9,877 bases of DNA from Candidatus Omnitrophica bacterium CG02_land_8_20_14_3_00__42_8 (GTDB taxonomy: Bacteria > Omnitrophota > Gorgyraeia > Gorgyraeales > Gorgyraeaceae), in assembly GCA_002780805.1 (NCBI GenBank), contig PEUD01000009.1:3449-13325 (forward strand), written 5' to 3'. How positions within the stretch are numbered: position 1 is the first letter of the stretch; every line of letters begins with the position of its first letter. A program made the translations under genes and the position numbers. A model generated the notes under the pieces. The model did not search any database. It was not told the origin of the DNA and saw only the letters and a program-made list of their open reading frames with translations. Shown in pieces: positions 8,001-9,877 of the stretch.

Positions 8001-9877
8001 TTTGAATTTTTAATCCCTGTAGACATGGAAGGATCAGACTACGAAGCAGAATATAAAGTTAATGCCGAAATTCATAAGGTGAATTTTAATATAATAGGCA
8101 TGAAGGTTGAAACTGAGGCTGAGGCTGAAAATGATATTTTTAAACTCAAAGTTAAAAATTTAAGCTCGGTGGATGGCGTAAAACTTTTTGCCGAAGTGAG
8201 ATGCGGCAATTATGAAAATAAGATAAATTTTATCCTGAACAAAAAGGAGGCGTTAGAATTTAATATCCCGGATTTGGGCGGGAACGAGAAAATTTATTAC
8301 GGGGTATATTTTGAATCCGGCATCGCTCTTTATTTGAATTCTTATTTAGTAAATGGAGAGGAAAAACCAAAAGCGCCTTTGATTAAGATTATTAAAGCAT
8401 GGAGCGATAAGGACATTTATGAAGACGGAGAAAGCGTGTCACTTAATTGGAAGATTGAATCCGGCGAGGCCTGTTCTATAAAATTAAGTGCGGATTTAAT
8501 AAAGCCGGATTCGGATAGCTTGAATATAATCGAAGAAGAGATAAATCTTAAAAAAGGCGTAAATGAAATAGCTAAGGAAATTTCCCTTGAGCTTAAACAA
8601 TCAGGGATCTACAGGATCATGTATAAATTTGCGGATATCGGCCAGGGATCGGTATTTTTTGACGTGAACCAGGGAGAGAAACCGAAAGAAAATCACGAAC
8701 CTGTTTTATTCAAGATAGGCGGAAAAGAAGCGTTTGCCGGAGACGTCTTGGAATTTTTTATAGAGGCCGTAGATATAGACGGCGATCTGCTTATTTATTC
8801 TGTAGAAACACTTCCCCGCGGTGCCGGCTTTGACCCGTTGACAAGAAGATTTTTCTGGAGTCCGATAGAAAGCCAGATAGGAGAGCATTTTGTGACTTTT
8901 ATTGTAAGCGACGGAAAGGCCAGGGCATCTGAAAGAATCAAAATAATAGTGTCCGGCCGTATACCTGTAATACCTGAGGCAAAAGCGATTGCAAGCCCCG
9001 TAACCGGCGTAGCTCCGCTGGAAGTGCATTTTAGTTCCCAGCCAGTCGATAAACATAAGAATATAGTAAAATACGAATGGGATTTTGACGGTAAGCTCGT
9101 ATATGATTTCAGCTCGCCTGAATCAGGAGAAACTATATTTATATACACTGGCGAAGGCAATTTTCCTGCAACCTTGCGCGTAACAGATAAAAGCGGAACC
9201 ACAAATATATATACGGTTACTATCAATGTAGATAAAAATCCTGATGCCCCGGGCGTTTATTTGAATGCGTCTCCTTTAAAAGGCGTCGCGCCCTGCAAGA
9301 TAGTTTTTAAAGGCGGTGCATTCTGCCCTCAAGGTATATCTAAGTACGAATGGGATTTTGACGGTGACGGCGTTTTTGACGCCGGTTCCCTAGAATCCGG
9401 AGAGGTTGTTAAAACCTATACCCTCCCCGGAAAATATAACGCGGAATTCAGAGTTACCAGCGTGGATGAGCTGAGCGGCTCAGAAAAAGTTTTAATTGAA
9501 ATAGATGACCCTGAAGTTTTTAGCGTTAAATCTTCTATATCGCCTGTTACAGGAAATGTCCCTGTGGAAGTAAATTTTGAAATAGCTGCAGATGAGGCCG
9601 GTTCAGTCCAAAAATATCAATGGGATTTTGAAGGCGATGGCGTATTTGATTATACCTCCTTAAATCCTGAAATAGTTAAGCATGTTTATTGTGAACCGGG
9701 TGTTTATATGCCTGTTGGCCGGGTTACAGATACGAATAATTTATCCGGCCAGGATAAAAAAGAAATTAGATTTAGTATTTCTAATCCGGAAGATATCAAA
9801 AAGGGCAGGATTATCGTGGATTCGCAAAAAGGCAAAGCGCCTTTTACAGTAAAATTTTCTTTTGAGACCGAAGATGA
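2004..9877 (+). CDS. Giant secreted multidomain alpha/beta hydrolase with beta-sandwich, PPC and PKD modules (3' end outside window)
   Basis: The frame runs without a stop from ATG 2004 to the right edge, at least 2624 residues. In order: a signal peptide (1-20, cut after VFA); an alpha/beta-hydrolase domain (about 50-310) with HGF at 59-61, nucleophile elbow THSTG (Ser153), Asp269 in GSEDW and His295 in LDHF, plus a lipase-like APPNNGS segment; a helical linker (about 310-470); and a glutamine-amidotransferase/ThuA-like fold (about 475-635; VLVIPTGG, GKGIVIAASIYSDWGY, ILRWA). Beta-sandwich modules of Ig/CARDB/MG type follow, for example near 732, 828 (YLPGE), 1042 and 1230. Then come a carboxypeptidase-regulatory-like module (about 1275-1355), two PPC modules (1436-1669), more sandwiches (about 1670-2230), a He_PIG/cadherin-like module (2230-2318) and PKD modules from 2328. 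The hydrolase should act outside the cytoplasm on an ester or amide; its substrate is unknown. The rest looks like a stalk for spacing or adhesion. The C-terminus, and any sorting signal, is missing. Enzyme class is likely; a specific lipase call is not justified. Confidence 0.9.
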   Translation, partial: MKWVVICLALCLFFANNVFALDEFDEAFSVDSTKGAKINYYCYESTADSVKERPILLVHGFNSNGDIWRQQKNNYVKKLQDSGYDVIVVDMRGNAVDTDGDSKIDAPIVGNSWGYGVRDLGDDVGMALEKGMGYLNKNLPGRNYNKADVITHSTGALAVTAYSRSIGLVPYRDNIGTIIELAPPNNGSTSLVANMKNILGVIPSVFTQSVTAYQYALEIAENKIWIPGSRMESENLRKELSPDSMFLKSIQDLGPDKRIKTFIAIGSEDWVVGDWSPVIGKRDDIGYEYFLGLDHFNFCSSETVLTAILNKLEKGDSSNFFNRFKPYKNKQLAFLSGPGIDHPDDTFDAVDFAKGVDISPIELFDLYLRIAVKKNKAYLLKYWEMVSVFEDAQSEISTGNNVDSVIDKWDETLGQKNKLLHEYYMYASREYLEAPDIAVLANGYYNEMRKLIIEKVREPVRIIDHTFEPYILDEQKVLVIPTGGLSGLSHSAIFKNKLSEYVKNGGIVICFSQQYGYDFNALPGEKLNAYGWQEDASCRAKAAYIESSHQIFSSQNELYPDVKLDGYFTNYPDGANVLLRRSKNQMPAMLMYNFGKGIVIAASIYSDWGYLNGQASSSEILLVRDILRWAIAGKDLPEYKTGEAFECPIQTNRDFSRIEMILKSPEGEILEKNISSEAVYKLGLALEKTGIYSVDYVLYDADSKVIQPQSEGIYFSFSRPLPGILQNPDFTFDITTDSENYISGSEAAFTFHIRNNTDRDETIRYKANLPHHKIEFNDVAAVPANSEISFNKKITAGLTDLLSSYFYSSENVFIGKAERGINVFEPGVEITVSADKEQYLPGETVSLNINLKNKTSVGLNCSAVLDITDSDNNQIYYNSMEIRLAELGPGSWLQSFTIPEDVSKGICGVKLRAFSNSRLIGFKGVSFEVPKPLIYVKEDIPAALVAGMENEIKFYLENSLDMVSMPGVFSLKLVSPGDTVVWQENKNFESIAPHKKEPFSFMADIPDSIIIGDYKLVYTLLYAGEEKEAVIDLPFKPYIIFDAAKTSFKANEELKGTITIVNDSLFEIEKDISTGIDGFNYSAAVSLNIKANAKTKLPISISIPQDTNVGAYLLKMGFPEIRGLEKDWQFFVSSLSLRIVYSENSFYLENIGAVDTDYTLKVVLKDRKGNVFKEFNTEGHISRDEKIDINFEIPKGLISGEYLINAECVDKTALKKVYFEKTIETQGMDADLIINIGDNFEKNKPISASVKIDNRGEKIEKSSLDVRVFPAMETGDLWGIIRDDKGNIIKGAIINGVYSNEDGKYILDGLSIAQYAINIKSPGFDIFSKNIEILPGSNNLNIDLTPSKYGDLSGVIENSIGAAITLEPVSVAGSDASIRFAVTSGGSLFKFRYLPVGNYLLTVSPGDISKNIQINEGENVFNDTIGPAIYQAIQEIEPNNAFADANEINLDSRIHGKIYNAGDEDFFKFNITEKGILYIKMYEVPQGLRPSIKIYDPSIPGRIVSQKGGSANEQIILETEFDKPGLYYLLVRDWYGNISSLDSYSMNFNFIKNQDEYEPNETKEAARVIDFGKNYFATIAAKADSDFYKLSIPDAGKITVYLKDMPVNIRPYMKLYRDSGQNIDIKGGAAGEDVIMEFETANPSNYYIQVYDRYNSESSFLRYILLAVYAPKNIYTASGFTNFRKDEEIPIIKDELVINFDCPAIAENGKYYIEAVLKSSISQEIARLTKAFYISDSGILVEVPGNPQLYEDVSAPESVGKEAFQIIVRIENKSMASSGQCKIILLKDNVKVDEKEAVIKPASIKSILFTQNIRSGTEFKVVFEGDINKEIPKAIKFGEKIDIAFPDELTYPEGNISVPVKFINQGELDAKFDFTYKINEGPENTKNYFIPKACFYEDSLNFSLAPGAHHLIYSSDYSTGDKIINVIANAPEIKQADIKVSYLEAEGLSFSAGDKAKFRFKAVNEGNAKGPYDINFKFQDLLNETKSEFLEPGKDEDITFEFLIPVDMEGSDYEAEYKVNAEIHKVNFNIIGMKVETEAEAENDIFKLKVKNLSSVDGVKLFAEVRCGNYENKINFILNKKEALEFNIPDLGGNEKIYYGVYFESGIALYLNSYLVNGEEKPKAPLIKIIKAWSDKDIYEDGESVSLNWKIESGEACSIKLSADLIKPDSDSLNIIEEEINLKKGVNEIAKEISLELKQSGIYRIMYKFADIGQGSVFFDVNQGEKPKENHEPVLFKIGGKEAFAGDVLEFFIEAVDIDGDLLIYSVETLPRGAGFDPLTRRFFWSPIESQIGEHFVTFIVSDGKARASERIKIIVSGRIPVIPEAKAIASPVTGVAPLEVHFSSQPVDKHKNIVKYEWDFDGKLVYDFSSPESGETIFIYTGEGNFPATLRVTDKSGTTNIYTVTINVDKNPDAPGVYLNASPLKGVAPCKIVFKGGAFCPQGISKYEWDFDGDGVFDAGSLESGEVVKTYTLPGKYNAEFRVTSVDELSGSEKVLIEIDDPEVFSVKSSISPVTGNVPVEVNFEIAADEAGSVQKYQWDFEGDGVFDYTSLNPEIVKHVYCEPGVYMPVGRVTDTNNLSGQDKKEIRFSISNPEDIKKGRIIVDSQKGKAPFTVKFSFETED
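2172..2930 (+). other. Domain: alpha/beta-hydrolase (lipase/esterase-like) catalytic head
   Basis: Part of the giant gene. It starts with the strand ILLVHGF, the His-Gly that forms the oxyanion hole in lipases. The Ser153 codon is at 2460-2462 in THSTG, where Thr replaces the first Gly of GxSxG. Asp269 (2808-2810) follows a hydrophobic strand (FIAIGSED), and His295 (2886-2888) lies in GLDHFNF, the usual order and spacing of the triad. A cap-like insertion lies between Ser and Asp (about residues 185-255). All three triad residues are present, so activity is plausible. Confidence 0.8.
6309..7010 (+). repeat. Domain repeat: two tandem PPC (bacterial pre-peptidase C-terminal) modules
   Basis: Part of the giant gene. 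Both copies open with the family signature, IEPNN (1436-1440) and YEPNET (1557-1562). Each then has a D-x-DFFKF / D-SDFYKL strand, an RPSIKIYDP / RPYMKLYRD strand and a terminal YYLLVRDWYG / YYIQVYDRYN strand, about 120 residues apart. PPC modules commonly sit at the end of secreted proteases or other hydrolases. Here they are in the middle of the chain with no peptidase beside them, so they probably serve as stalk or binding modules. Confidence 0.8.
8979..9877 (+). repeat. Domain repeat: PKD module array (three complete, fourth cut by window edge)
   Basis: Part of the giant gene. The PKD signature occurs as YEWDFDG (2357), YEWDFDGDG (2448) and YQWDFEGDG (2538), spaced 91 and 90 residues. Each is preceded by SP-x-x-G-x-x-P (SPVTGVAPLEV, SPLKGVAPCKI, SPVTGNVPVEV) and followed by a G-x-(F/Y) strand and RVTD or a variant. 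The last visible residues (VDSQKGKAPFTVKFSF) start a fourth copy. The array probably continues past the edge. PKD modules mediate protein or polysaccharide contacts in extracellular proteins. Confidence 0.88.

Noticed and set aside
4404..9226. Several minus-strand open frames of about 60-145 codons (for example 5654-6094, 8706-9056, 8795-9226)
   Set aside because: They lie entirely opposite the giant + strand gene, overlap each other in different frames, lack recognisable domains and are explained as shadows of its coding sequence.
1..9877. CRISPR array, tRNA/rRNA genes, phage or defence-system genes
   Set aside because: No regularly spaced direct repeats, no recognisable tRNA or rRNA segments and no such protein families were seen on either strand.

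Overview
The window looks like a chromosomal segment of an AT-leaning bacterium from a poorly cultivated lineage. The combination of a REP-type transposase, a short PD40 lipoprotein and a giant secreted multidomain protein would fit Omnitrophota or a similar candidate phylum. That placement is a guess from gene style; no phylogenetic marker gene is present. All supported genes are on the + strand.

Positions 1-930: the 3' part of a REP-associated tyrosine transposase (RAYT) gene enters from the left edge. It ends inside a perfect 37-base palindrome that carries GTAG at both ends, as REP elements do. A short non-coding stretch follows, with a good sigma70-like promoter just before the next gene.

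Positions 931-2003: a small Cro/C1-type DNA-binding regulator, then a short lipoprotein with TolB/PD40-like beta-propeller repeats. The 100-base gap after the lipoprotein gene holds a second REP-like structure. It consists of two GTAG-plus-hairpin units in inverted orientation, with a compensatory base-pair change between them. This is the layout of a BIME/REPIN, but its sequence differs from the palindrome beside the transposase.

Positions 2004-9877: one uninterrupted reading frame with a strong ribosome binding site. It covers about 80% of the window and has no stop before the right edge, giving at least 2624 codons. The product has a signal peptide, a complete-looking alpha/beta-hydrolase (lipase/esterase-like) domain, a helical linker and a glutamine-amidotransferase-fold-like domain. 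After these come many Ig/CARDB/MG-like beta-sandwich modules, a carboxypeptidase-regulatory-like module, two PPC modules, a cadherin/He_PIG-like module, and at least three PKD modules with a fourth cut by the edge. I read it as a giant exported surface protein: an enzymatic head on a long beta-sandwich stalk. Its substrate and C-terminal anchoring cannot be told from this window.

No tRNA, rRNA, CRISPR array or phage module was seen. The most unusual items are the architecture of the giant hydrolase and the two distinct REP-like structures near a RAYT gene.
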